A stretch of DNA of 36,197 bases from Planctomycetia bacterium. GTDB taxonomy: Bacteria > Planctomycetota > Planctomycetia > Pirellulales > JACPPG01. Position 1 is the stretch's first letter. Each line of letters begins with the position of its first letter. The stretch is taken from NCBI GenBank assembly GCA_016191115.1, contig JACPPG010000062.1:1-36197 (forward strand). The letters are read 5' to 3'. The notes beneath the pieces were generated by a model. It saw nothing but the letters and a program-made list of their open reading frames with translations. It was not told the origin of the DNA and ran no database searches. Positions 22,823 through 31,823 of the stretch are shown in pieces. The position numbers and the translations under genes were made by a program.

Positions 22823-23227
22823 ATGCCGCCCCAAAAGCCAAACCGCGAATCTCCTCCCCGCTGGCTGCTGCGGCGGGCCGACCAGGCGGCCGTGGGCGCG
22901 CTTGTGCTTGTCGCGATTGTGGCCATGGCCGGCTGGTGGATCGTTCAAGGCGGCATGAGCGGCCGGTTGATCGAGCTGGAGCGCATGCCGGAGCGAACCG
23001 CACGATTCGAAGTCGATATTAACGAAGCCGATTGGCCCGAGCTCGCGCAACTACCCGGCGTCGGCGAGACGCTGGCGCGGCGGATCGTCGAGTCGCGCCA
23101 GACGGACGGCCCGTTCGCCGATCACGAAGAGCTGCGCCGCATCCGCGGCATCGGCCCGCGAACTTTGGAACGGATCAAACCGTTCCTGCGGCCGATGCCG
23201 GAGACCTCGAGCGTGGCCGGGCGGTAG
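22823..23227 (+). CDS. ComEA-like helix-hairpin-helix membrane protein
   Basis: A 134-residue protein with one membrane segment (AVGALVLVAIVAMAGWWIV, about residues 24-42) and a C-terminal tandem helix-hairpin-helix domain: DINEADWPELAQLPGVGETL at about residues 66-85 and LRRIRGIGPRTLERIKPFL near 110-128. This is the arrangement of ComEA, the DNA receptor of competence systems, with the DNA-binding part outside the membrane. The ATG at 22823 has no good ribosome-binding site. No comEC or pilus genes are nearby, so natural transformation is only a suggestion. Many bacteria also have HhH proteins of this type with no known role. Confidence 0.82.
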   Translation: MPPQKPNRESPPRWLLRRADQAAVGALVLVAIVAMAGWWIVQGGMSGRLIELERMPERTARFEVDINEADWPELAQLPGVGETLARRIVESRQTDGPFADHEELRRIRGIGPRTLERIKPFLRPMPETSSVAGR

Positions 23228-23271
23228 TCGTTTGAGCGGCGCCAGCGGTGCTTTCGTAGCCACAACGCTTG

Positions 23272-23697
23272 TCACGCCGACTGCAAGAACAGGTTAGCGT
23301 CGATGGCAAAATACCGCGACAGTCTCTTGATGTTCTTGATGCTCAACGGCCGACGCCCGGCCAAGACGTCGCTGAGGGTCGAGGGGCTGATCGCCGCGCG
23401 GGCAGCAACTTCGGTTTGGGAGACTCCGCGGACCTCGATCAAGTGACGCAGCAAAGCGGACGTCGAGCCCTGTGGCGTTGGATGATCTTCCGCCTCGAAT
23501 CGCTCGACCAGCGTCGATAAGAGTTCCAAATAGTCCAGCTGGTCCTTCGACGGCCGATCGAGGCTCATCAGCATTTCGACAACGCGATGCGCGTCAGCGA
23601 GCGCGGCGCGGCCGCGGATGGGACGCGGCGGAAACTCGCGCACGAGCGCCCGGTAGGACCGGCTTTTCGCGATACGGTCCAGAGCGGCGGTCGTCAT
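23272..23697 (-). CDS. higA: HigA-type antitoxin (XRE DNA-binding)
   Basis: A 141-residue antitoxin. The N-terminal part (REFPPRPIRGRAALADAHRV, then LLSTLVERFEAEDHPTPQG) is the toxin-neutralising region of the HigA family. The C-terminal XRE helix-turn-helix is HLIEVRGVSQTEVAARAAIS followed by PSTLSDVLAGRRPLSIKNIK. It should bind and silence the HigB toxin and, as a dimer, repress the operon. The ATG at 23697 was chosen because AAAGG lies eight bases upstream; a GTG three codons earlier is possible. The gene follows the toxin gene, the order typical of hig loci. Its first 104 bases overlap the toxin reading frame, far more than the few bases usual in such operons. Confidence 0.9.
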   Translation of the reverse strand: MTTAALDRIAKSRSYRALVREFPPRPIRGRAALADAHRVVEMLMSLDRPSKDQLDYLELLSTLVERFEAEDHPTPQGSTSALLRHLIEVRGVSQTEVAARAAISPSTLSDVLAGRRPLSIKNIKRLSRYFAIDANLFLQSA

Positions 23698-23998
23698 AGC
23701 AGTCACCTTTCCAAAAGTCCTTGCTGTACTCGGCGTGCGTCAAGAAGTGCTTGACCAGCAGGGTCCCTCGAGTGTATGCATTCGCGTACGACACGCGGAC
23801 GACGAGCCGGTAGTTGTTTCCTTTGTCAAATACCAGACATTTGCCGACCTGGTCAGTCGATGGATACGTGCGTCGCACATCGGCAAGTTTCTCCCATGTG
23901 GCTGCCGACGCCACGCGCCACCAACTCTCGAGCCATTCGCGAGCCGCGGGGTGCCTCTGCGCGGCCTCAGCGATGCGCGGGCGGGCGATAACGTGCAT
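23594..23998 (-). CDS. higB: HigB-type mRNA interferase toxin with extended C-terminus
   Basis: A RelE/HigB-fold toxin that would cleave mRNA on the ribosome. The family core covers residues 1-100: MHVIARPRIAEAAQRHPAAR, WWRVASAATWEKLADVRRTY, STDQVGKCLVFDKGNNYRLV and LVKHFLTHAEYSKDFWKGDC. Family members stop about here; this frame continues 34 residues into the antitoxin gene, giving 134 in total with a basic, proline/arginine-rich tail ending RPRRAR. Either the overlap is real or a stop was lost. The ATG at 23998 has AAGGA ten bases upstream. Transcription starts from the promoter at 24024-24052, which is flanked and overlapped by two operator-like palindromes. Confidence 0.88.
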   Translation of the reverse strand: MHVIARPRIAEAAQRHPAAREWLESWWRVASAATWEKLADVRRTYPSTDQVGKCLVFDKGNNYRLVVRVSYANAYTRGTLLVKHFLTHAEYSKDFWKGDCYDDRRSGPYREKPVLPGARARVSAASHPRPRRAR

Positions 23999-24023
23999 CG
24001 GCTACTCGTCCTTCATCAAATCA

Positions 24024-24077
24024 ATCATCTTCGCAAAATGTGAAGTCGTCAAGCTCGAATCTTCGCATTTTGCGAAG
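24024..24077 (-). promoter_or_regulatory. higBA promoter with two operator palindromes
   Basis: On the minus strand a -35 box TTGACG (24052-24047) and a -10 box GATGAT (24029-24024) are separated by exactly 17 bases. Two palindromes overlap it: CTTCGCATTTTGCGAAG at 24061-24077 (perfect 7-bp arms) and CTTCGCAAAATGTGAAG at 24029-24045 (one mismatch, in the spacer). Their centres are 32 bp apart, about three helical turns, so two HigA dimers could sit on the same face and block RNA polymerase. Confidence 0.75.
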
Positions 24078-24292
24078 TAGATCGGCTGAAACGACGTTCT
24101 TCTCCAGCACTTCTTGCGTGAAGTGGCAATTGTAGAAAACGCCCGTACTCGCGCGATGGAGATGCGGGCTGGGGCTGCCCGCTTGCCAGCCGCCCGCGCG
24201 GCGGGTACCGTCAGTGCTCTTTGGTGCCGTCGCTCGATTCTTCAGGCCGCACCGACTCGGTAGCGTGCCAAAGGCCTGCCCGCCCCACCCTG

Positions 24293-25750
24293 ATGCCCGA
24301 TTCCGCACCCAACGCCGCTCCCCCGGCCGCTCCGTCGCACGAGCACTTGATCCGCGATTTCGGCCTGGCCAAGGCGACCGCCTTGAACATGTCGAACATG
24401 ATCGGCGTCGGGCCGTTCATCACCATGAACCTCATCCTGGGCGCCATGGGTGGGCCGCAGGCCATCCTCGGTTGGATCGCCGGCGTCGTGCTCGCGATTT
24501 GCGACGGGCTGGTGTGGAGCGAGCTGGCCGCCGCCATGCCGGGCTCGGGCGGAAGCTACCTCTACTTGCGCGAATGCTTCGGCCGCGAGCGGTTCGGCCG
24601 GTTCATGGCTTTCATGTTCATCTGGCAATTCATGCTCAGCGGGCCGCTGGAAATGGCTAGCGGGACGATCGGGCTGGCGAACTACGTGGCCTATCCGCTC
24701 GGCGAGCTGGGCCTGATCGCCCCGAGCCCGGCGGTCAAACGCGCGATCGCCCTTGCGGCGTCGGCCGTGGCCGTCATGCTCTTGTACCGGCGGATCACGG
24801 CCATCGGCAAGCTGACCTTGTTTCTGTGGGTCGGCATGCTCGCGACGGTGCTTTTCATGATCGCGAGCGGCCTGGCGAACTTCGACCGCACCCTGATTGC
24901 CTTCCCGCCCGACGCCTTCCACGTCGACGGGACGTTTCTCTTCGGCCTCGGCGCCGCGATGGGCATCGCCATGTACGACTATCTCGGTTACTACGACATC
25001 TGCTACATCGGCGACGAAGTAAAGCAACCGGAGCGGAACATCCCCCGCTCGATCCTGATCTCGGTCGTGGCTGTAGCCGCTATCTACATGACGATGAACA
25101 TCAGCTTCATCGGCGTCATCCCCTGGCAAGAGGTGATCGAGACCGACACCGTGGCCACGATGTTCACCCTGCGGCTGTACGGGCCGACCGGCGCGAACCT
25201 GGTGACCATCCTCATCGTGATCACGGCGTTCGCGTCGATTTTCGCGATGTTCCTCGGCTACTCGCGGATCCCCTACGCGGCCGCCCGTGACGGCACATTC
25301 TTCAAGTATTTCGAGCACCTGCACCCGATCCACATGTTTCCGGATCGCTCGCTATTGGTGCTGGGGATCGTGACGATGGCGGCCAGCCTGTGGAACCTCG
25401 ACGCCGTGATCAGCGCCATCCTCACCTGCCGGATCCTGGTCCAGTTCCTCGGTCAGAACGCGGGCTTGATACTCTACCGCCGCAACAACCCGCGGGGGCG
25501 GCTGCCGTTTCGCATGTGGCTCTATCCGCTGCCCTGCGGGATCGCTTTTGTCGGCTGGTCGTTCATCTATTTCTCGAAGCTTGTCGGGCAGTGGCATGAG
25601 CCGCTCTATAAGCAGGAGGCCACGCTGGGACTGGTCGTTTTGGGATCAGGCGTGGTAGCCTTCCTGATATGGAGCGCGACCACGGGGAAATGGCCTTTCG
25701 GTCCACCGGGGGCACCCCCGGCGCCACGCGCTACCCCGCATGATCCGTAG
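24293..25750 (+). CDS. APC-family amino-acid permease
   Basis: A 485-residue inner-membrane transporter with about twelve hydrophobic segments. Family signatures are the first helix with its unwound centre, ALNMSNMIGVGPFITMNLIL (G-V-G-P-F in place of the usual G-x-G-I-F), then MPGSGGSYLYLRECFG, the helix 6 region GIAMYDYLGYYDICYIGDEV followed by KQPERNIPRSI, and SRIPYAAARDGTFFKYF. These are typical of the amino acid-polyamine-organocation superfamily, so uptake or exchange of an amino acid or polyamine by ion symport is expected. The ATG at 24293 was chosen because the preceding frame is not coding-like. The Pro/Ala-rich ends are predicted to be in the cytoplasm. Substrate is not predictable. 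Confidence 0.88.
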   Translation: MPDSAPNAAPPAAPSHEHLIRDFGLAKATALNMSNMIGVGPFITMNLILGAMGGPQAILGWIAGVVLAICDGLVWSELAAAMPGSGGSYLYLRECFGRERFGRFMAFMFIWQFMLSGPLEMASGTIGLANYVAYPLGELGLIAPSPAVKRAIALAASAVAVMLLYRRITAIGKLTLFLWVGMLATVLFMIASGLANFDRTLIAFPPDAFHVDGTFLFGLGAAMGIAMYDYLGYYDICYIGDEVKQPERNIPRSILISVVAVAAIYMTMNISFIGVIPWQEVIETDTVATMFTLRLYGPTGANLVTILIVITAFASIFAMFLGYSRIPYAAARDGTFFKYFEHLHPIHMFPDRSLLVLGIVTMAASLWNLDAVISAILTCRILVQFLGQNAGLILYRRNNPRGRLPFRMWLYPLPCGIAFVGWSFIYFSKLVGQWHEPLYKQEATLGLVVLGSGVVAFLIWSATTGKWPFGPPGAPPAPRATPHDP

Positions 25751-25980
25751 GATTGGATTCCTGGTAAACTTCGCTACAATCCACCCTCGCCGGGGCTAAC
25801 CTAGGGAGCCGAATGGGTTATACTTCTGTTGGCCAGTAAGGGAGCTTGGTCGCACGTCACATCTATGAGTTAGCAGCCCCCTCGTCGGGCGTTTTCTGGA
25901 TAACTGACCAAGGTCGCTGTGCCAGGCGGGCGCGTGTTCACCTCTGAGTTGCTCCCCCAAGGGGAGCTACATTTCGGTTC

Positions 25981-26613
25981 ATGTCTATTCGACTCTTGAT
26001 TGCCGACGACCATCTGGTCGTGCGGACCGGCCTGAAGAGCCTCATGGCCGGGACTGAGATTGAAGTAGTCGCCGAGGCGGCCAGTGGCGGAGAGTGCATC
26101 CGTCTGGCCATGGAGATCAATCCCGACGTCGTCCTGTTGGACATCCGCATGCCCGACGGCGACGGGCTCAACGCGCTCTCGCGACTCAAGCTCGAGCGAC
26201 CCGCGCTGCCGGTGTTGATTTTCTCGACGTACGACAATCCCACGTACGTCGCGCGGGCGGTGGCGCTGGGCGCAAGCGGTTACCTGTCGAAGGGAGCCAC
26301 GCGCGACGAGCTGCTGGCCGCGATCCGCACTTCCGCCAAGGGAGAGAACGCCTGGACCCGCGACGAGCTGCGCCGCGTCACCGGCGCACTCGCGACGCCA
26401 CGGTTGGCATCCGACATCGACGTGCCACTGACGCAGCGCGAAAGCGAGGTCCTGCGGCAACTCTCCTATGGCTTGACGAACAAGGAGATCGCGCAGTCGC
26501 TGCACATCAGCTACGAGACCGTCAAGGAGCACGTGCAGCACATCCTGCGCAAGATCGGCGTCTCCGACCGTACGCAGGCGGCCGTCTGGGCCGTGCGCAA
26601 AGGGCTGGTCTAG
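25981..26613 (+). CDS. NarL/FixJ-type response regulator
   Basis: A 210-residue two-component response regulator. The receiver domain (residues 1-120) has the acidic pair DD at 9-10, the phosphate-accepting aspartate 54 (VVLLDIRMPDG), a serine/threonine in FSTYDN, and the lysine of YLSKGA. The LuxR-type helix-turn-helix is at the C-terminus: PLTQRESEVLRQLSYGLTNK followed by EIAQSLHISYETVKEHVQHI. On phosphorylation it should dimerise and bind promoter DNA. A purine-rich GGGGAG lies 13 bases before the ATG. No histidine kinase is adjacent, so the partner is unknown. The gene is convergent with the diheme cytochrome gene. Confidence 0.93.
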   Translation: MSIRLLIADDHLVVRTGLKSLMAGTEIEVVAEAASGGECIRLAMEINPDVVLLDIRMPDGDGLNALSRLKLERPALPVLIFSTYDNPTYVARAVALGASGYLSKGATRDELLAAIRTSAKGENAWTRDELRRVTGALATPRLASDIDVPLTQRESEVLRQLSYGLTNKEIAQSLHISYETVKEHVQHILRKIGVSDRTQAAVWAVRKGLV

Positions 26614-26622
26614 GCCGGCATT

Positions 26623-26654
26623 CAGGTCATGCACTCCCGCAGGTCATGCACTCC
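26623..26654. repeat. Tandem 15-bp direct repeat
   Basis: CAGGTCATGCACTCC occurs twice, 17 bp apart start to start (26623-26637 and 26640-26654), in the 73-base gap between the converging response regulator and cytochrome genes. It looks like a local slippage duplication. No function is evident. Confidence 0.7.
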
Positions 26655-26686
26655 GTGCGTGACGGAATGGGAAACGCCGCGCGCGG

Positions 26687-28081
26687 CTACAGCGTCTTTA
26701 GATACTCGATCACCGCGCGCTTCTCGGGCTCAGAGAGCTCGTCAGGGAACAGATGGCCCCCGCGGCTCTTGCCGAATAGCCGCGTGTCGAAATAGCGCCG
26801 CTTCTGCTTGGCGTCGGTGACGCCGGCCGGCAGCTCGTCGAACGTCGCGACTTCCAGCCCGACCTTGTCGCTGTCATAACCGTCCTCGGTCCGCTGCCAG
26901 ACGACGGGCCGCCGGCCGGCATGGAACAGGTGCCACAACGTCGGCACCGAGCCGTTGTGCAGGTACGGGGCCGAGGCCCAGATGCCGTCCAAGGGTGGCG
27001 CCACGTAGCCGCCCGGGTCGTCGACCACGTGCTCGCCACCGTACTGGCCGAACCAACTCCGCTCGTAACCGGCGCGCTGGGAGACGGTGAGCGCGTCGAG
27101 CCGTACGCGGTCAGTGGCCACCTCTTCGATCGGCACGATCTTGGCCGGATACGTCCACTCGCGGCCATACGTGCCGTGGCACCGGCTGCACGTCTGCTCG
27201 AACACCTTTTGGCCCTCCGCGGCCAGGTCGTGGTCGATCGCGAACGGATACTTCGGCGGCTCGATCGACTCGATCCAGGCGTAAATGTCCTTGAAGTCGG
27301 CCTCCCACTCGCGGAACTGCGCGGCCCCGTTCACGGGCACCATCAAGAATTGCATCAAGGCCCGATGGCTCTTGGGGCTGAAACCGTCTGCGTAGAGGTA
27401 TTTCTTCTTTTTGACGTTCCACCACGGCGGCGCGTCCATGTCGTGGTGTACGAAGTCCGGCCGCTTGTCGGGAATGCGGACGTTCAGGTCCTCGTCGCGC
27501 AGATAGCCCAGGGCCACGCCGAACATCACGGCATTGGTGGTGCCGTTGGAGTTGCCCAACGGGAAGGCCGCCGCGGCGACCTCGATCGCCGAGAGCTTCC
27601 GCTGCTTGAGCTTGATCGCGCGGACTTCCTCGCTCAAGGTCTGCATGGCGAAGTGCGAATTCGGCAGCCCCGGAATCGCCCGGCCGAGCACCTTGCCGCC
27701 GTGGCAGGCCAGGCAGTTCAAGACCCAGCCGCCGCGGCCGTCGGACGTGTATTGCATGGCCATCGAGCCGGGCCGATCGGGCGATTCGGTCAGGCCGTAC
27801 CGCGCAAAGGCCATCCGCCGGCGCTCTTCGGGCGTGGCCTTCGCGGCCTTGCTCCGCGACGGCTCTTCCCACGTCTTCCACAGCTCGTCAAAGACTTCCT
27901 GATCGAAGTCCGGCGGGACGTAGGGCTTGTTGGTCAAGAGGCGATAGCCGCGCCCTTGGGGCGTTTCGCCGGCCGAGGGAGTGCTTGTGTCGGCTGCCGT
28001 GACCTCGGCGGATGCGAAGGCGAGAACGACGAGGACGGCGAGCCCACCCAGGATATTCGCACGAGCACGGCGCACAGCCAT
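26687..28081 (-). CDS. Exported diheme cytochrome c
   Basis: A 464-residue secreted cytochrome. A Sec signal (ILGGLAVLVVLAFASAEVTA) is followed by two haem c attachment motifs, CLACHG in the first half and CSRCHG in the second, and by long regions rich in tryptophan and tyrosine. The C-terminal PPLDGIWASAPYLHNGSVPT is shared with the diheme cytochrome/peroxidase-like c-type proteins, where it precedes the distal haem-ligand region. It may pass electrons from a periplasmic oxidation, or act as a peroxidase; the exact partner is unknown. The ATG at 28081 was chosen because GGAGGT lies just upstream and it starts the signal peptide; the longer frame upstream is not coding-like. The gene is alone, with the divergent TauE gene following. 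Confidence 0.88.
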   Translation of the reverse strand: MAVRRARANILGGLAVLVVLAFASAEVTAADTSTPSAGETPQGRGYRLLTNKPYVPPDFDQEVFDELWKTWEEPSRSKAAKATPEERRRMAFARYGLTESPDRPGSMAMQYTSDGRGGWVLNCLACHGGKVLGRAIPGLPNSHFAMQTLSEEVRAIKLKQRKLSAIEVAAAAFPLGNSNGTTNAVMFGVALGYLRDEDLNVRIPDKRPDFVHHDMDAPPWWNVKKKKYLYADGFSPKSHRALMQFLMVPVNGAAQFREWEADFKDIYAWIESIEPPKYPFAIDHDLAAEGQKVFEQTCSRCHGTYGREWTYPAKIVPIEEVATDRVRLDALTVSQRAGYERSWFGQYGGEHVVDDPGGYVAPPLDGIWASAPYLHNGSVPTLWHLFHAGRRPVVWQRTEDGYDSDKVGLEVATFDELPAGVTDAKQKRRYFDTRLFGKSRGGHLFPDELSEPEKRAVIEYLKTL

Positions 28082-28228
28082 CGAGACCTCCGCGCGGCAA
28101 GAAGTGACGGGCCGAACGATCCAGACCGGCCCGGATGTCCTTGATTCTACTTGGCGGCCAGCGAATTGCGAGAGGAAAGTAAGGCAGCAAGCGGCGCTGT
28201 CGACAAACGATACGCATGGCAGCCACGC

Positions 28229-28261
28229 GCTTCGCGAAGCCCAGGGGTGGCAACCCCTGGG
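28229..28261. repeat. Intergenic hairpins upstream of the TauE/SafE gene
   Basis: A palindrome GCTTCGCGAAGC (28229-28240) directly abuts a perfect 9-bp hairpin, CCCAGGGGT and ACCCCTGGG with a GGCA loop (28240-28261). It lies in the divergent region between the cytochrome and TauE/SafE genes, without T-tract. Confidence 0.7.
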
Positions 28262-28340
28262 AGAATCGGTGCGCTCGCGCGGGCGTCCTTGCACTGGGCT
28301 TGCTACAGTAGTGCGGAACGAAAGCCAGGAGTCCGCCCGC

Positions 28341-29135
<795 letters not shown>

Positions 29136-29163
29136 GGGCACCTGCCTTTTGAAACCCTTTAGC

Positions 29164-29237
29164 AGGCGACTCCCGTCGCCGATGGGTGTTTCACCCTGGT
29201 CAAATCGCGCTCCGGTTTTCGGCGACGGGAGACGCCT
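29164..29237. repeat. Palindromic repeat R4 (19-bp arms)
   Basis: AGGCGACTCCCGTCGCCGA (29164-29182) pairs with TCGGCGACGGGAGACGCCT (29219-29237) with a single mismatch; similarity continues weakly outward to TTT/AAA. Inside is a small hairpin GGGTG/CACCC. It fills most of the 129-base gap between the TauE/SafE and aldo/keto reductase genes. It is unrelated in sequence to R1-R3. Confidence 0.75.
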
Positions 29238-29264
29238 CCTACAAAATGTTTGTCCGCATTGTCA

Positions 29265-30107
29265 ATGGCCGCTAACTACTTCCAACCGAACCCGCCGCAA
29301 CATGCTGACCTGCCGCGGTTGGGGCGAGTCTGTCGCCTGGGCCTCGCCACGCGCGGCAACACGGGACTCGATCGCGAGATGGTGCTTGCCGCGATCGAGC
29401 GCGGCGTCGACTACTTGAACTGGTGCGGCCATCCGGACGGCATGCGCGACGCCATTCGCGCGCTGGGCCCGCGGCGACAGGACGTCAAGATCGCGGTGCA
29501 GTTCGAGGCCCGCTCGGCCGCCGCCGCGCGGCGCGAGCTGGATGCGATGCTGGGCGAGCTGGCGACCGACTACCTGGACGTGGCGACGTGCTACTACGTC
29601 GAGCACGTCGAGGAGTGGGACGAGATCGTGGCGCCCGGCGGCGCCGCCGAAGTGCTGGAAGAAGCCCGGGCGGCCGGCCGCGTGCGGGCCATCGGGCTGA
29701 CGAGCCATCAGCGACCGCTTGCCGCGCGGATCGCGGCCGGCGGACGGCTCGATCTGTTGATGATCCGCTACAACGCGGCGTATCGCGGCGCGGAGCGTGA
29801 CATCTTTCCGGTCACCCTCGCGCGCGGCCTCCCGGTGGTGGCGTTCACCTGCACGCGGTGGGGCGCGCTCATGGAGCCGACGCCCGACGATCCGCCCGGC
29901 TTCACGCCGCCGCGGGCGCCGGATTGCTATCGGTTCGTGCTAGCGAGCGCCGCGGTGTCGGTCGCTTTGGCAGCACCCGACGGACCGCACGAACTGGCCG
30001 AGGATCTCTCGCTGCTAACCGACTGGCGCGGTCTGTCGGCCGAGGAACACGCCACTATCGCGGCCCACGGGGAACGCGTGCGGCGGCACGCCGGCCAGTT
30101 CCCGTAG
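29265..30107 (+). CDS. Aldo/keto reductase-like protein lacking the catalytic tetrad
   Basis: A 280-residue TIM-barrel protein related to the aldo/keto reductases: GRVCRLGLATRGNTGLDREM, ELATDYLDVATCYYVEHVEE, the EEARAAGRVRAIGLTSHQRP strand-helix, and LMIRYNAAYRGAERDIFPVT are recognisable. The usual catalytic residues are missing: the FDTA-Y segment reads YLNWCGHPDG (Asp to Asn, Tyr absent) and ATKF reads AVQF (Lys to Gln). It therefore may not reduce carbonyls in the ordinary way. The ATG at 29265 starts just before the conserved region; a TTG 15 bases upstream is possible. No operon partner. Confidence 0.8.
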   Translation: MAANYFQPNPPQHADLPRLGRVCRLGLATRGNTGLDREMVLAAIERGVDYLNWCGHPDGMRDAIRALGPRRQDVKIAVQFEARSAAAARRELDAMLGELATDYLDVATCYYVEHVEEWDEIVAPGGAAEVLEEARAAGRVRAIGLTSHQRPLAARIAAGGRLDLLMIRYNAAYRGAERDIFPVTLARGLPVVAFTCTRWGALMEPTPDDPPGFTPPRAPDCYRFVLASAAVSVALAAPDGPHELAEDLSLLTDWRGLSAEEHATIAAHGERVRRHAGQFP

Positions 30108-30284
30108 GGGCCTTTGGCGAATTTTTGACTATTTGTACCACTACCGGCGGCTGGTTGCTGGTGCAGGAATCGCAATTCGCGGACACAAATCCACGATGGC
30201 CACGCGACACTTCAGCTCGTCACACCGCAAGGCAATCGGCACTCCGTTCATGGCAGAAGTCGGGCCAAAACCACTGTCGTTCTT

Positions 30285-31823
30285 TCAACCTGCTTTCAGG
30301 GATGTAGTGTCCGATTCCCGGTAACGTTGCCGCCGTAGGCGCGCTGCGCCGACCAGGCTGAAGACGATCGCCGCGCTCAAGACCAAGCTCGACGGCTCGG
30401 GCACGGTAGAGTTGCCAGCGCCACTTGATTCCAGCCAATGGGCGGCAATCGTTTGAATATCGGAGATGTCGACCAGGCCGTCGCTGTTGGCATCGCCCGT
30501 TGGTCCTGTCGTCAGCCAGTTGGCGGCGACCGTTTGAATGTCGGACACGTCCACGATGCCGTCATGGTTCACGTCGCCTGCGATCAAGGGCGTAAGCAAG
30601 TACGCGTGGTATTCGCCATTGATCAGGCCTTGTCCCGCAATCTGACCGGCGTCGTTGATGTCGTAGGCGTCAAGCAGCTCCCAGCCCGAGAACGAATCGA
30701 CGAGCGTGTTCAAGTCCACCATGCCGGTGTCGCTCGCGTACAGAAAGGCGTGCGTGTTGTTGGAGACCTGTGCGTCCACTTCGGACATGCCCACTACGTT
30801 CCCGGCGGCGCTGACGGCGTAGCCATAGCTATTGAGTCCACCGAGTGTCCCTATGTCTTGCATTGTGCCGCTGGTGCTTCCGGGTATCGATGGCGTCCAG
30901 CGAAACGCGTGTACCGCAACGTCGTCGGTCGTGCGCGATGAGCCGGTAACCTGTCCCGCGTTGTTGATTCCATTCCCGTCACTCGAGCTTCCGCCGAGCG
31001 TTCCCAGGTCGTTGATCGTGCCGCCTGTCCCATTCGGCGTGGTTGGCTGCCACAAGAATGCGTGGCTGGACTCGTATGTTATTTCGGTCGTGTCGGAAGA
31101 GCCTGCCACCTGCCCGCTATTATTGATGTCCCACGCGATGGTGAATGGCCCTCCGAGCGATCCCAGATCGTACATGGCGCCGGCGGCGCCGCCCGGCGTC
31201 GTTGGCTTCCACATGAATGCATGAGAATCGACATCTCCAGGCATATCGGAATAGCCTGCCACCTGGCCGCTGGCGTTGACGCCATTTGCCTGGCTGTAGG
31301 TTCCCCCCAGCGTTCCCAAGTCGTAAAGCGTCCCATTGGTGCCGCCCGGCGTCGTCGGACTCCATAGAGTCGCGTGTTCCGCGGCGTCGCCCGTCGTCGC
31401 CGAGACTCCTGCCACTTGGCCGTTGCCGTTGATGCCGACTCCCCAGGCGTATGTCCCCCCCAAAGTTCCCAAGTCCTTTATGGTGCCGGTCGTGGCGTTG
31501 GGACTGGTGGGTGTCCAGAGAAAAGCGTCGACCGTGGCGTCGTCGGTTGTGGCGGCATATCCCGCCACCTGTCCGCCGGCGTTGAGGCCCCACCCACGGC
31601 TGTCGGTTCCCCCCAGGGTTCCCAGGTCGGTGACGTAGTACGCGCGAGGCGCGGCATCCGCTCGATCAGGAACTCCTAGGGCTCCGACGAATACCGACAA
31701 CAAGGCGATGCGAAATGCGGATCGAGCCAGGAACCGCGAGCGTACGCTCCTCTGCGACGACTGCCGCGGGGGCGTGCGTGAAGAACGAGATTGCAGAGAA
31801 TCCATTGCAGAGCAGAACCACAT
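30285..31823 (-). CDS. Secreted HAF-repeat protein with dockerin and PEP-CTERM
   Basis: A 512-residue exported protein. A long basic N-terminus (MWFCSAMDSLQSRSSRTPPR, with ARSAFRIALLSVFVGALGV as the membrane segment) is followed by at least six HAF-type repeats of about 53 residues, each with DLGTLGG and, later, GQVAG and HAFLW. A type I dockerin with two calcium loops (GDVNHDGIVDVSDIQ and GDANSDGLVDISDIQ, about residues 416-465) precedes a PEP-CTERM sorting signal, VPEPSSLVLSAAIVF, with an RLRRQR basic end. Exosortase processing at the cell surface is expected. The ATG at 31823 has AAAGGAGA just upstream. The leader and first 35-40 codons are nearly the same as those of the gene at 33321-36011. 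Confidence 0.93.
   Translation of the reverse strand: MWFCSAMDSLQSRSSRTPPRQSSQRSVRSRFLARSAFRIALLSVFVGALGVPDRADAAPRAYYVTDLGTLGGTDSRGWGLNAGGQVAGYAATTDDATVDAFLWTPTSPNATTGTIKDLGTLGGTYAWGVGINGNGQVAGVSATTGDAAEHATLWSPTTPGGTNGTLYDLGTLGGTYSQANGVNASGQVAGYSDMPGDVDSHAFMWKPTTPGGAAGAMYDLGSLGGPFTIAWDINNSGQVAGSSDTTEITYESSHAFLWQPTTPNGTGGTINDLGTLGGSSSDGNGINNAGQVTGSSRTTDDVAVHAFRWTPSIPGSTSGTMQDIGTLGGLNSYGYAVSAAGNVVGMSEVDAQVSNNTHAFLYASDTGMVDLNTLVDSFSGWELLDAYDINDAGQIAGQGLINGEYHAYLLTPLIAGDVNHDGIVDVSDIQTVAANWLTTGPTGDANSDGLVDISDIQTIAAHWLESSGAGNSTVPEPSSLVLSAAIVFSLVGAARLRRQRYRESDTTSLKAG

Noticed and set aside
24021..24308. A minus-strand frame ending FELDDFTFCEDD
   Set aside because: Its 3' part is the higBA promoter and both operator palindromes; the last 40 residues look mildly protein-like and could be a gene fragment, but nothing supports a start or family.
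26921..28144. A 407-codon plus-strand frame
   Set aside because: Antisense of the diheme cytochrome, no ribosome-binding site or recognisable domain.
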